Shown here piece by piece: positions 1-6,240 of a DNA stretch of 24,496 nucleotides; the first letter of the stretch is position 1, and every line of letters begins with the position of its first letter. The stretch is taken from IMG/VR virus record IMGVR_UViG_3300030389_001022, positions 1 to 24,496 of that record, one strand, 5' to 3'. The position numbers were made by a program, and so were the translations under genes. The notes below the pieces were generated by a model, which saw only the letters and a program-made list of their open reading frames with translations, did not search any database and was not told the origin of the DNA. The DNA comes from a virus.

Positions 1-2
1 AA

Positions 3-56
3 TTATTGTACGACCAGAAGACAGGTCGGCTTGTTGTATATGAGGACTTTATTTAA
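3..56 (+). CDS. C-terminal tail of an upstream gene (partial)
   Basis: The frame starting at base 3 is open for 17 codons and stops at 54-56 (TAA), two bases before the exonuclease ATG at 59. This fits the tight packing of the rest of the window. The tail reads LLYDQKTGRLVVYEDFI. In T7-like phages the gene before the exonuclease is usually DNA polymerase or a small gene following it, but the visible stretch is too short to identify. Frame 1 is also open across this point, so the assignment rests mainly on spacing. Confidence 0.4.
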   Translation, partial: LLYDQKTGRLVVYEDFI

Positions 57-58
57 TT

Positions 59-793
59 ATGACTTTACTTATTGATGCTGATTGGTTGATCTACAATTCA
101 TGCTGTGCCTGTGAACAAGACACAAGATGGAATGATTGGGAGCATACTCTTCACTCTGATGAAAGAGACATACTTAATCTGATAGAGAACAGACTTGATG
201 TTTATAGAAGTATTGCTGACAGCAAGCACGACATAGTTATGTGCTTTACTTCTTACCCTACATTTCGACATGAAATATTTCCAGAGTATAAGATCAACAG
301 GATAGGTAAACGTAAACCACTTGCACTCAAGAGTGTTATCAAAGAAGTTAAAGAGAGATATGAAACTGTTGCTTATGAAAACTTAGAAGGTGATGACGTA
401 CTTGGTTTGCTTGCTACCAATGGCAGATACAAAGACCCGATAATAGTTTCAGTAGATAAAGATATGAGAACACTACCATGCAAACTTATAGCTGATGATT
501 CGATAGAACATATCACCAACAAGAAAGCAACTAGACATTGGTTTGAGATGTCGTTGGCTGGTGATGCTGGTGATGGAATACTAGGTATTAAAGGTATGGG
601 TATGGTTACAGCTTCAAAGACTTTAGCTAATACACCTGATACCAAAGAAGCACTATGGTCTAAGGTACAGGAGACATACACTAAGAAAGGTTACACGATT
701 GCTGATGCTATCTTGAACGCAAGACTTACAAGAATACTGAGAGAAGGAGATTATGATTACAATACAGGTGAAGTAAAACTTTGGAACCCATAA
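59..793 (+). CDS. 5'-3' exonuclease, T7 gp6-like (FEN/PIN fold)
   Basis: This is a 244-residue 5'-3' exonuclease, which in T7-like phages degrades host DNA and removes RNA primers during replication. The FEN-type acidic residues are visible: D6 and D8 (LIDAD), E110, D112 and D113 (LEGDD), D133 and D135 (SVDKD), and D169 and D172 in GDAGDG. The last group runs into a helix-hairpin-helix DNA-binding segment, GILGIKGMG (173-181). A conserved YKxxR patch lies at 77-81. It is shorter than T7 gp6 (about 300 residues) but all core motifs are present. The ATG follows the upstream stop by two bases, with GAGGA about 12 bases upstream. It is the last replication-type gene before the virion genes. Function is known from the family; activity here is inferred. 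Confidence 0.9.
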   Translation: MTLLIDADWLIYNSCCACEQDTRWNDWEHTLHSDERDILNLIENRLDVYRSIADSKHDIVMCFTSYPTFRHEIFPEYKINRIGKRKPLALKSVIKEVKERYETVAYENLEGDDVLGLLATNGRYKDPIIVSVDKDMRTLPCKLIADDSIEHITNKKATRHWFEMSLAGDAGDGILGIKGMGMVTASKTLANTPDTKEALWSKVQETYTKKGYTIADAILNARLTRILREGDYDYNTGEVKLWNP

Positions 794-842
794 AAGAAAG
801 CACCAACAACGCAGTAGCATGGGTTGTTAGTGCTTCTTTGTT
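793..842 (+). other. Long imperfect hairpin after the exonuclease gene (possible RNase III-type processing site or terminator)
   Basis: Bases 793-810 pair with 823-839 through about 16 base pairs, with one C/A mismatch and one bulged A, around a 12-base loop. There is no real T-tract afterwards. The long stem and lack of a T-tract resemble RNase III processing hairpins between T7 transcription blocks more than a rho-independent terminator. The role is inferred. Confidence 0.5.
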
Positions 843-853
843 ATAAGCAACTG

Positions 854-975
854 ACGCTCCAACAGAGCAGTGACCGATTTAACTGTTTGATAATGGGTCT
901 GGTTACTTAGTTACCCCCTCGCCCAATAAAGATACAACTAAGAGGTCTGGGGGAGATCAACCTAGTGAAGTAACC
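854..975 (+). ncRNA. Candidate structured RNA or leader with possible pseudoknot
   Basis: No ORF of useful length lies here. A small hairpin has GCTC (856-859) pairing with GAGC (865-868). Further on, GGTTACTT (901-908) pairs with AAGTAACC (968-975), CTTAGTT (906-912) with AACTAAG (936-942), and CCCCC (914-918) with GGGGG (949-953). The last two interleave, giving an H-type pseudoknot; the first shares bases 906-908 with the second, so two folds compete. I do not recognise a named riboswitch or ribozyme. The strand is assumed from the neighbouring genes. Confidence 0.3.
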
Positions 976-1020
976 CAATGTATGGACTTGTAAAATCAAT
1001 ATAGCATAGATTCTCATAAA

Positions 1021-1056
1021 GAAAACCCCAAGAGGAACCACACCCTTGAGGTTTTC
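1021..1056 (+). terminator. Hairpin, possible weak terminator
   Basis: GAAAACCCCAAG (1021-1032) pairs with CTTGAGGTTTTC (1045-1056), with a single C/A mismatch, and GG/CC can extend it inwards past a bulged A. The T-run lies inside the 3' arm rather than after it, so termination is uncertain. Confidence 0.4.
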
Positions 1057-1109
1057 AAACTAAACAAAAGTCAATTCGGAGTAAAACCTTTTGCTTAGTC
1101 TTGCGTTGC

Positions 1110-1137
1110 AACAAGGTAACCACTCCTTGTTATTTTT
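1110..1137 (+). terminator. Rho-independent terminator before the virion gene block
   Basis: AACAAGG (1110-1116) pairs perfectly with CCTTGTT (1125-1131) around an eight-base loop and is followed by ATTTTT. It lies 38 bases before the first virion-block gene, so it probably separates replication-gene transcription from late transcription. Confidence 0.6.
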
Positions 1138-1146
1138 AGGGTAACA

Positions 1147-1163
1147 TATAATATATAAATAAC
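1147..1163 (+). promoter_or_regulatory. Possible promoter, TATAAT-like -10 element
   Basis: TATAAT stands at 1147-1152, just after a terminator and before the first virion-block gene, where a promoter is expected. No good -35 box is seen at normal spacing. The following TAAATAAC (1156-1163) recurs at 4794-4801 before another gene start, 11 to 12 bases from the start codon in both cases. In DNA this AT-rich the call is weak. Phage polymerase promoters cannot be excluded. Confidence 0.3.
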
Positions 1164-1175
1164 CTTTTATTTTTT

Positions 1176-1376
1176 GTGACAAATAGTTTACCTGCTATTC
1201 CAGATGATTTAATAGAAGGGTTAGATGCTGCGTTTCCTCAACGTCATCCTGATTTATCTATGTCAGATAAAGAAGTTTGGTATCGAGCTGGTCAAAGGTA
1301 TGTTGTTGATTATTTAATTGAACAACGAAAAAGACAAAAAGAAACAATGCTTACTGAATCTGTTTTGGAAAATTAA
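1176..1376 (+). CDS. Conserved small phage protein upstream of the portal gene
   Basis: This 66-residue acidic-then-basic protein has an N-terminal LDAAFPQRHPDLSMSDKEVW segment leading into WYRAGQRYVVDYL. I know similar short proteins of the form FPxRxPxxSxSDxEVWYKAGQ next to structural genes of marine podoviruses, without an assigned function. The start is GTG at 1176. An ATG further in would cut off the conserved FPQR part, and no upstream ATG is in frame. The ribosome binding site is poor. It ends two bases before the next ATG. A virion or assembly role is only a guess from position. Confidence 0.75.
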   Translation: MTNSLPAIPDDLIEGLDAAFPQRHPDLSMSDKEVWYRAGQRYVVDYLIEQRKRQKETMLTESVLEN

Positions 1377-1378
1377 TT

Positions 1379-1591
1379 ATGTGTCCTCCACCAAGACCAC
1401 CAAAGATGCCTGAGCCTAGGCCAACAGCTCCACCACCAGAAGAGACTGCAAAAAACGTAGTTAAGGCAACACCAAGGAAAAGAAAAGTAACTGCTGGAAG
1501 TGGAGGGATGAGGCCAAGAGTATCAAGAGGCGGTATCTCATCACTAAGTCTTAGAGGTGTACCTGCTGGTGATTTAAACAGTGTCGCATAA
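1379..1591 (+). CDS. Proline-rich small protein, T7 gp7.3-like position (tail assembly)
   Basis: A 70-residue protein begins MCPPPRPPKMPEP, has a basic middle (PRKRK), and ends in a Ser/Gly/Arg-rich tail with GGISSLSLRG. In T7, gp7.3 lies immediately before the portal gene, is 99 residues long and ends in a similar Gly/Ser/Leu-rich tail; it is a virion protein needed for tail assembly. Position and tail composition fit, but sequence similarity is weak and the assignment is an inference. Its stop overlaps the portal ATG by one base (TAATG), indicating translational coupling. Confidence 0.65.
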   Translation: MCPPPRPPKMPEPRPTAPPPEETAKNVVKATPRKRKVTAGSGGMRPRVSRGGISSLSLRGVPAGDLNSVA

Positions 1592-3183
1592 TGGAATATA
1601 CCCAACAAGGTAAAACTGCTGCTGGTCGATACGAATCACTAGCAAGTGCTAGATCTACTTTTCTTAGAGAAGCTAAAGAATCTTCTAAGCTTACCTTGCC
1701 TAGTCTTATACCAGAAACTACAACTGGAACCAGAGCCAAAATAAAAACTCCCATGCAAGCCCTGGGTGCCAAAGCTGTGAACAGTCTTGCATCAAAACTT
1801 CTATTGGCTTTGCTACCTCCAAGCACATCTTTTTTTAAATTCACAATAGATCAACTCTCTTTAATAAAAGAAGGGCAACAAGAACTTGAGAGTGAGTTAG
1901 ATAAAGGTTTGAGGATGTATGAAAATGCTTTGATGGATGAGATAGAAGTCTCTAACGATAGGACTGCTATGTTTGAAGCATTAAAACATTTAATAGTAGG
2001 TGGTAATGTTCTTCTTTATCTAACAGATAAAGGATTAAAAGTTTATCCATTATCTAAATTTGTTTGCAAACGTGATTCAGTTGGTAATGTTTTAGAAATT
2101 ATCACAAAAGAATCAGTAAGCCCTCAAGCATTACCGAAAGAATTTTTAGAAAATTTACAACAAAAAGAAGGTTATGAAAAACAAGCAACAGGAGATGAAC
2201 TCGACATCTATACCTGCATTAAAAGAATTAATGACGATCATATATGGTTCCAAGAATGTCAAGGTCAAAAGATTCCGAACACAGATGGTCGATCAAAATT
2301 AGATGTCTCACCTTGGATTTTATTGAGATGGGTAAGAATAGATGGAGAAGATCTTGGTCGTGGGTACGTTGAAGAGTATCGCGGCGACCTTGTATCTCTC
2401 GAAGCTTTGACCCAAGCAATAATTGAAGGTGCTGCTGCCTCTGCAAAAGTTTTATTTCTCGTAAATCCAAACGGTCAGACCAGGGCTAGCACTCTTGCAA
2501 AGGCTCCTAACGGTGCAATAAGAGAAGGATCTGCTGCTGATGTATCTGTCATGCAAGTAGGAAAAGCAGGTGACTTTAATGTTGCACAACAAACCATACA
2601 ACGTATAGAAGCTAGACTAGCTGATGCTTTTCTTATGGCTAGATCTATACAAAGAGATGCTGAAAGAGTAACAGCAGCCGAGGTTCAAATTATGGCACAA
2701 GAACTTGAAAACTCTTTGGGTGGAACGTACTCTATCCTGAGTCAGGAGTTTCAAATACCCTACCTCAAACGTAGAATGCACATGATGGTAAGGGCTGGAA
2801 AAGTAAAAGCCTTGCCAGACAAATTAGTTAAGCCTAAGATAGTGACAGGGATTCAAGGTCTTGGTAGAGGTAACGATAGAAACAAACTCATTGAGTTTAT
2901 CGGTACTGTAGCTCAAGCTCTTGGACCAGATGTTATGAGGCAGTTCGTTAATGTAGATGAAGCTGTTAAACGTCTTGCTACTTCCATTGGTATAGACACA
3001 AACAACTTAATTAAATCTCAAGAACAGATTGCAGCAGAACAACAACAAGCACAACAGCAGCAACTTATTCAATCTCTTGGACCTGCTGCTTTGGGATCTA
3101 AACTTCTTGATCCTAAAAACAATGCTCAAGCACAACAATTAACGGAGGAGTTAAATGCCAACCAAGAAGAACCCCAGGGCTAG
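1591..3183 (+). CDS. Portal protein (head-tail connector), T7 gp8-like
   Basis: This is the 530-residue portal subunit, close to T7 gp8 (536). Twelve copies form the ring at the unique capsid vertex through which DNA is packaged and ejected and to which the tail attaches. The N-terminus has the typical REAKESSKLTLPSLIP segment followed by NSLASKLLLALLPPSTSFFK, a hallmark of podovirus connectors. The middle holds WILLRWVRIDGEDLGRGYVE, and later RDAERVTAAEVQIMAQELE, matching the family's stem region. The C-terminus is Gln-rich (about residues 473-525). It is coupled to its upstream neighbour, and its 3' end contains the ribosome binding site and start of the next small gene. Confidence 0.95.
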   Translation: MEYTQQGKTAAGRYESLASARSTFLREAKESSKLTLPSLIPETTTGTRAKIKTPMQALGAKAVNSLASKLLLALLPPSTSFFKFTIDQLSLIKEGQQELESELDKGLRMYENALMDEIEVSNDRTAMFEALKHLIVGGNVLLYLTDKGLKVYPLSKFVCKRDSVGNVLEIITKESVSPQALPKEFLENLQQKEGYEKQATGDELDIYTCIKRINDDHIWFQECQGQKIPNTDGRSKLDVSPWILLRWVRIDGEDLGRGYVEEYRGDLVSLEALTQAIIEGAAASAKVLFLVNPNGQTRASTLAKAPNGAIREGSAADVSVMQVGKAGDFNVAQQTIQRIEARLADAFLMARSIQRDAERVTAAEVQIMAQELENSLGGTYSILSQEFQIPYLKRRMHMMVRAGKVKALPDKLVKPKIVTGIQGLGRGNDRNKLIEFIGTVAQALGPDVMRQFVNVDEAVKRLATSIGIDTNNLIKSQEQIAAEQQQAQQQQLIQSLGPAALGSKLLDPKNNAQAQQLTEELNANQEEPQG

Positions 3184-3310
3184 AGATGAAGATGGTAAGT
3201 TTGTCTCTGCAAAAACTGAAGAAAAGCCTGTCGAAGTTAAAAAGACTGAAGTAAAAGAAGCTTCTAACATTGTCAAAACTAGACATGGCAGTACAATAAC
3301 TTCTAACTAA
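3155..3310 (+). CDS. Small charged protein overlapping the portal gene end
   Basis: A 51-residue ORF starts inside the portal gene's last codons, with a strong Shine-Dalgarno (GGAGG, 3144-3148) seven to eight bases before the ATG. The product starts MPTKKNPRARDEDGKF and is rich in Lys and Glu. It is hydrophilic, with no Cys or membrane segment. The N-terminal RDEDGKFV resembles short AT-hook-like or structural phage peptides, but I do not recognise a family. The next gene, scaffold, starts ten bases after its stop. Strong translation signals and exact filling of the gap support it as a real gene. Confidence 0.7.
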   Translation: MPTKKNPRARDEDGKFVSAKTEEKPVEVKKTEVKEASNIVKTRHGSTITSN

Positions 3311-3320
3311 CCAAAACATT

Positions 3321-4142
3321 ATGACCTCATCACAAGTAAACGTAAGCGAGACACCTCCAATGTCAGCACAAGACCTGGAATCTTTAAAAGATGAGAATGG
3401 TTTGTATGCTGGTAAATTTAAATCAGTAGAAGATTTAGCTAATAGCTATAAAGAATTGGAAGGAAAGCTTGGTGCTATAAAACAAACAGAAGACTCACAG
3501 GCAAGCGAAGAAGTACAGGAAGAAACTACAGAAGAAACAGAAGATCAAGAAACAGAAGATTTTAGTTACGAAGAATATTATGGAGATGGTTTGGCTGAAG
3601 TCTTGAATGAAGTTGGTATAGATCCAGAAGATATTACAAATAGGTTTACTGAAACAGGTCAGATTTCAGAAGATGATTATGACAAGTTAGCTGAAGGTGG
3701 TTTTTCTAGACAAGTTATAGATACTTATTTAGAAGGAATTAGATCGCAGGGTGACGTTGAAGAAATTGCAGTTAAAGAAATGAACAATATTAAACAGTTG
3801 GTAGGTGGAGAAAATGATTATAATCAAATGAAAAGTTGGGCTTTAGAAAATTTAGCTGATGCTGATATTGATGCCTTTGACCAGCTTACACAAACTGGAT
3901 CTGTACCAGCAATTAAACTTGCAGTTCAAGGTCTTTATTCACAATATAAAAATGCTATGGGAATTGAACCCGATTTAGTTACAGGCAGACAACCTAATAG
4001 TGGAATGACTCCATTTAGATCAGGAGCCGAAGTAAGTGCTGCCATGAGTGATCCTCGATATGGAAAAGATATAACTTATACACAAACAGTACAAGAAAGA
4101 CTAAGAGATAGTGATGTCTTCAGACCTTCCAGAGGTTTTTAA
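3321..4142 (+). CDS. Capsid assembly scaffolding protein, T7 gp9-like
   Basis: This 273-residue, very acidic protein (Glu-rich stretch about 55-85) sits between portal and capsid genes, as T7 gp9 (307 residues) does. Scaffold protein guides procapsid assembly and leaves during maturation. The N-terminus carries YAGKFKSVEDLANSYKELE, a motif repeatedly seen in podovirus scaffolds. The C-terminus has PFRSGAEVSAAMSDPRYGKD, the typical segment that contacts the coat protein, and ends in a basic DSDVFRPSRGF tail. The predicted structure is mostly helical. Its stop overlaps the next ATG by one base. Confidence 0.92.
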   Translation: MTSSQVNVSETPPMSAQDLESLKDENGLYAGKFKSVEDLANSYKELEGKLGAIKQTEDSQASEEVQEETTEETEDQETEDFSYEEYYGDGLAEVLNEVGIDPEDITNRFTETGQISEDDYDKLAEGGFSRQVIDTYLEGIRSQGDVEEIAVKEMNNIKQLVGGENDYNQMKSWALENLADADIDAFDQLTQTGSVPAIKLAVQGLYSQYKNAMGIEPDLVTGRQPNSGMTPFRSGAEVSAAMSDPRYGKDITYTQTVQERLRDSDVFRPSRGF

Positions 4143-4288
4143 TGACAAATAAACCTACAAATCCAAAGCTTTATGCAAGAATCAAAGCTAAAGTTAAAGC
4201 AACAGTCAAGAAGTGGCCTTCTGCATACGCAAGTGGTCAACTTGTTAGACAATATAAAGCAGCAGGTGGAGGTTACACTAAAGCATGA
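4142..4288 (+). CDS. Small basic protein with PSAYASGQLVRQYK motif
   Basis: A 48-residue protein has a start coupled to the scaffold stop (TAATG). It contains NPKLYARIKAKVKA, then WPSAYASGQLVRQYKAAGGGY. This pattern (a helix, then W/YPSAYAN..LV..YK..GG) is one I know from short proteins of marine phages and of large algal viruses, with no known function. It is basic, which would fit contact with DNA or capsid. It is the first of a run of small genes between scaffold and capsid. Its TGA overlaps the next ATG (ATGA). Confidence 0.75.
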   Translation: MTNKPTNPKLYARIKAKVKATVKKWPSAYASGQLVRQYKAAGGGYTKA

Positions 4289-4413
4289 AAAAATTAACAG
4301 ACAAACAAAAAAAGAATCTTGATAAAACTGGTGATGGTAAACTCACTAAAGAAGATTTTTTATTAGTTCGCAAATTAAAAGAGAAAAGAAAAAATGGCAA
4401 AGTTAAGTCTTAG
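4285..4413 (+). CDS. Tiny EF-hand-like protein
   Basis: A 42-residue protein, coupled to the gene before it by ATGA. It contains LDKTGDGKLTKEDF, which fits the canonical 12-residue EF-hand calcium loop (D13, T15, D17, G18, L20, D24 as loop positions 1, 3, 5, 6, 8 and 12), flanked by short predicted helices that are rich in Lys. Thr at position 3 is a tolerated but weaker ligand. Single EF-hands normally pair, so it might dimerise. Calcium binding is inferred from the loop; the role is unknown. A structural or calcium-dependent assembly role is possible from its place before the capsid gene. Confidence 0.7.
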   Translation: MKKLTDKQKKNLDKTGDGKLTKEDFLLVRKLKEKRKNGKVKS

Positions 4414-4546
4414 TCAAATGAGAACTCTGAAGAAACATTCAGAGCATCATTCTAAAAAACATATGGATATGATGAAGAAACTAATGCGTGAAGGCTCTTC
4501 ATTTAAAACTGCACACAACAAAGCACAGAAACAAGTAGGCAAATGA
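4394..4546 (+). CDS. Small His/Lys/Met-rich conserved phage protein
   Basis: A 50-residue protein overlaps its upstream neighbour by 20 bases and its downstream neighbour by 4. It has a helix-rich pattern LSQMRTLKKHSEHHSKKHMD, then MMKKLMREGSSFKTAHNKA and a C-terminal KQVGK. I know this LKEHSxHHxxxHMxxMxxxMxxGxxFxxAHxxAxxxVGK pattern from marine phage genomes, without function. The His cluster (15, 18, 19, 23) could bind metal, which is a guess. The GCAAAG before the next ATG lies within this gene. Confidence 0.72.
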   Translation: MAKLSLSQMRTLKKHSEHHSKKHMDMMKKLMREGSSFKTAHNKAQKQVGK

Positions 4547-4782
4547 GTCTTAAAAGATGGTTTGACGAAAAGTGGGTTGATGTCAAAACAGGCAAAAAAT
4601 GTGGTCGAGGTACAAATGAAAAGGGTAGACCTTACCCTGCTTGCAGACCATCTAAAAGAATCAATAAAAAAACTCCAAAGACTAGAGATGAATTATCTTT
4701 AAAAGAATTAAAAAAATTTAAAGAACAAAAAACAGGACCAGACAAAATTAAATATAGACATAAACGACAAACTTCTAAGTAG
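4543..4782 (+). CDS. Small basic Cys-containing protein (KWVDVKTGKKCGR family)
   Basis: A 79-residue, strongly basic protein. The N-terminal half carries FDEKWVDVKTGKKCGRG, then RPYPACRPSKRINKKTPKT, with two cysteines (C20 and C34); the C-terminal half is a lysine-rich helix (SLKELKKFKE). I recognise the KWVDV..GKxCGRxxxxxRxYPxCRP..R...KTPKT pattern from marine phages and from giant algal viruses, where it is uncharacterised. The two cysteines could bind metal or form a disulfide. The start overlaps the previous stop (ATGA). A run of about 30 non-coding bases follows before the next gene. Confidence 0.75.
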   Translation: MSLKRWFDEKWVDVKTGKKCGRGTNEKGRPYPACRPSKRINKKTPKTRDELSLKELKKFKEQKTGPDKIKYRHKRQTSK

Positions 4783-4812
4783 ATGTTATATTTTAAATAA
4801 CTTACATTCTTT

Positions 4813-5097
4813 ATGGCTAAAGGGGTATCTCTACGAAAAGAGCATAAGAGTCCTTCTGGGGGTTTGACTGCTAAAGGTAGAGCATACCTTAAAGCTAAGA
4901 CAGGTAGTAACTTGCAAGCACCTGTCACAAAGACAAGTGGCCTTTCACCTAGACAAAAAGCAAGAAGAAAATCTTTTTGTGCAAGAATGTCAAAAGTCAA
5001 AGGACCACTTAGAAAGAATGGCAAGCCAACTCGCAAAGCCCTTGCTTTACGCAAGTGGAAATGTGGGTCAGTAAAAACTAAAAAGCGAAAATCTTAA
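4813..5097 (+). CDS. Basic protein of the SPSGGLTAKGRA / RRKSFCARM family
   Basis: A 94-residue, highly basic protein. It reads SPSGGLTAKGRAYLKAKTGS, then APVTK, then ARRKSFCARMSKVKGPLRKN and a tail PTRKALALRKWKCG. I know this domain pattern from phages and large eukaryotic DNA viruses, where it is a domain of unknown function (I believe DUF6321, from memory). Two cysteines (C57, C85) are present. Ser/Arg-rich basic proteins of this kind may bind nucleic acid or capsid; this is inference. It is the last of five small genes before the capsid gene, preceded by a short AT-rich spacer. Confidence 0.78.
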   Translation: MAKGVSLRKEHKSPSGGLTAKGRAYLKAKTGSNLQAPVTKTSGLSPRQKARRKSFCARMSKVKGPLRKNGKPTRKALALRKWKCGSVKTKKRKS

Positions 5098-5102
5098 TAT
5101 CA

Positions 5103-5131
5103 AAAGTGCCTGATGCGTCAGATAACACTTT
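5103..5131 (+). other. Hairpin in the leader of the capsid gene
   Basis: AAAGTG (5103-5108) pairs with CACTTT (5126-5131), and inside it CTGA (5110-5113) pairs with TCAG (5118-5121) across a TGCG tetraloop, with an asymmetric internal loop. It sits 66 bases before the capsid ATG, with no T-tract. It may stabilise the capsid mRNA or be a processing site; this is inferred. Confidence 0.4.
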
Positions 5132-5196
5132 AGAAAACAGACAGTAGCGAAGTAAGTTTCTTAAATTTTATCCAATCAATCTAAAGGTTTTTTACC

Positions 5197-6183
5197 ATGA
5201 GTAATGCTACGGTATCTCGCCTAGGTTTGGTCGACAATACAGGAACAGACTTTGACGCTCTGTTTCTGAAAGTTTTTTCGGGAGAGGTGCTAACTGCGTT
5301 CACACGCAACAACATCTTTAACGAGCAACTTCATTCTGTTCGTACCATAACATCAGGCAAATCGGCACAATTTCCAGTTTTAGGCACCGCCACTGCGTCT
5401 TTCCATACACCAGGAAATTTATTGACAGGGGGCAACCAGATCAGACATGGTGAGCGTGTCATAAGTATTGACGATCTTTTAATTGCAGACGTTTTTGTCA
5501 GCAGGTTAGAAGAATTGAAGAACCACTACGATATTCGTGCAAGTTACGCTGACGAACTCGGCAAGGCACTCGCGAAAACGTACGATGAAAATGTTGCCAA
5601 AATGATTGCTCAAGCGAGTCGTGCATCTTCAACACTTACAGGTATTGCAGGTGGACTCACTTTAACTCTTGCTTCTGGTAACACAGCTTCTTCTGATGTT
5701 ACTGGTGATGAGATAGCAGCAGCTATCTATGACATTGCACAAACATTTGACGAGAGAGACATTCCTCCTACAGATCGTTTCTGTGTATTGCCACCTGCTG
5801 AATATTACAAACTTGCTGAGTCTGCTACAAGAACTGTGAATGTTGACTTCAACCCAGGTGGAGGTAATGGTTCGTTTGCTTCTGGTAATGTACAGCAAAT
5901 TGCTGGCATACCAATTCTGAAGTCAAACAACGTACCTCAGTCAAACAGATCAGCAGCATCAGGTGAGAATAACGCTTACAATGGTGACGATAGTAAGACT
6001 ATCGGTTTAGTCTTCCATAAGAGTGCAGTGGGAACTGTAAAACTCATGGATATGACTACTGAAATCACAGGTAATGATTATTCTACGATGTATCAAGGCA
6101 CATTAATGGTTGCTAAATATGCTCTAGGTCATGGAATCCTAAGACCAGAGGCAGCAGCTACTATTAAGTTATCTGCTTCTTAA
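5197..6183 (+). CDS. Major capsid protein, T7 gp10-like
   Basis: This is the 328-residue HK97-fold coat protein, near T7 gp10A (345). The N-terminal part has ALFLKVFSGEVLTAF, then GKSAQFPVLGTATASFHTPG and DDLLIADVFVSRLEE, all characteristic of T7-like capsids; the latter half carries a predicted A-domain with RFCVLPPAEYYKLAES and IAGIPILKSNNVP. The ATG has AAAGG about eleven bases upstream. GC content and codon choice look slightly higher than in neighbouring genes near its 5' end, as expected for a very highly expressed gene. I saw no slippery site near the stop that would yield a T7-like 10B extension. A strong terminator follows at once. Confidence 0.95.
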   Translation: MSNATVSRLGLVDNTGTDFDALFLKVFSGEVLTAFTRNNIFNEQLHSVRTITSGKSAQFPVLGTATASFHTPGNLLTGGNQIRHGERVISIDDLLIADVFVSRLEELKNHYDIRASYADELGKALAKTYDENVAKMIAQASRASSTLTGIAGGLTLTLASGNTASSDVTGDEIAAAIYDIAQTFDERDIPPTDRFCVLPPAEYYKLAESATRTVNVDFNPGGGNGSFASGNVQQIAGIPILKSNNVPQSNRSAASGENNAYNGDDSKTIGLVFHKSAVGTVKLMDMTTEITGNDYSTMYQGTLMVAKYALGHGILRPEAAATIKLSAS

Positions 6184-6204
6184 TACTTCTTAAATTCAAT
6201 TTAT

Positions 6205-6237
6205 AGGGTATCTTATTATTAGATACCCTTTTTTTTT
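6205..6237 (+). terminator. Strong rho-independent terminator after the capsid gene
   Basis: AGGGTATCT (6205-6213) pairs perfectly with AGATACCCT (6221-6229) around a seven-base loop, and nine T residues follow. T7 has its only major phage-polymerase terminator (T-phi) in this same place, after gene 10. Partial read-through would set a high capsid-to-tail ratio. The position parallel is established knowledge; function here is inferred. Confidence 0.9.
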
Positions 6238-6240
6238 ATC

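Noticed and set aside
373-681. Minus-strand open frame inside the exonuclease gene
   Set aside because: It is a shadow of a gene with clear FEN motifs, and its product has no recognisable features.
901-975. Twister ribozyme or preQ1 riboswitch
   Set aside because: Short resemblances exist (CCCAATAAAG, AACTAAG), but the stems occur in the wrong order and the conserved cores are absent.
841-1020. tRNA or tmRNA-like gene, or a phage att site overlapping a tRNA
   Set aside because: No cloverleaf, no T-loop and acceptor stem pairing, and no integrase gene in the window.
1351-1844. Minus-strand frames over the gp7.3-like and portal genes
   Set aside because: Shadows of recognisable plus-strand genes; the Gly-rich product mirrors Pro codons.
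4632-5054. Minus-strand 140-residue open frame
   Set aside because: It covers two conserved small plus-strand genes and gives an implausible hydrophobic mix without a ribosome binding site.
6130-6183. Programmed frameshift producing a longer capsid form as in T7 10A/10B
   Set aside because: No slippery heptamer near the stop, and a terminator follows at once.
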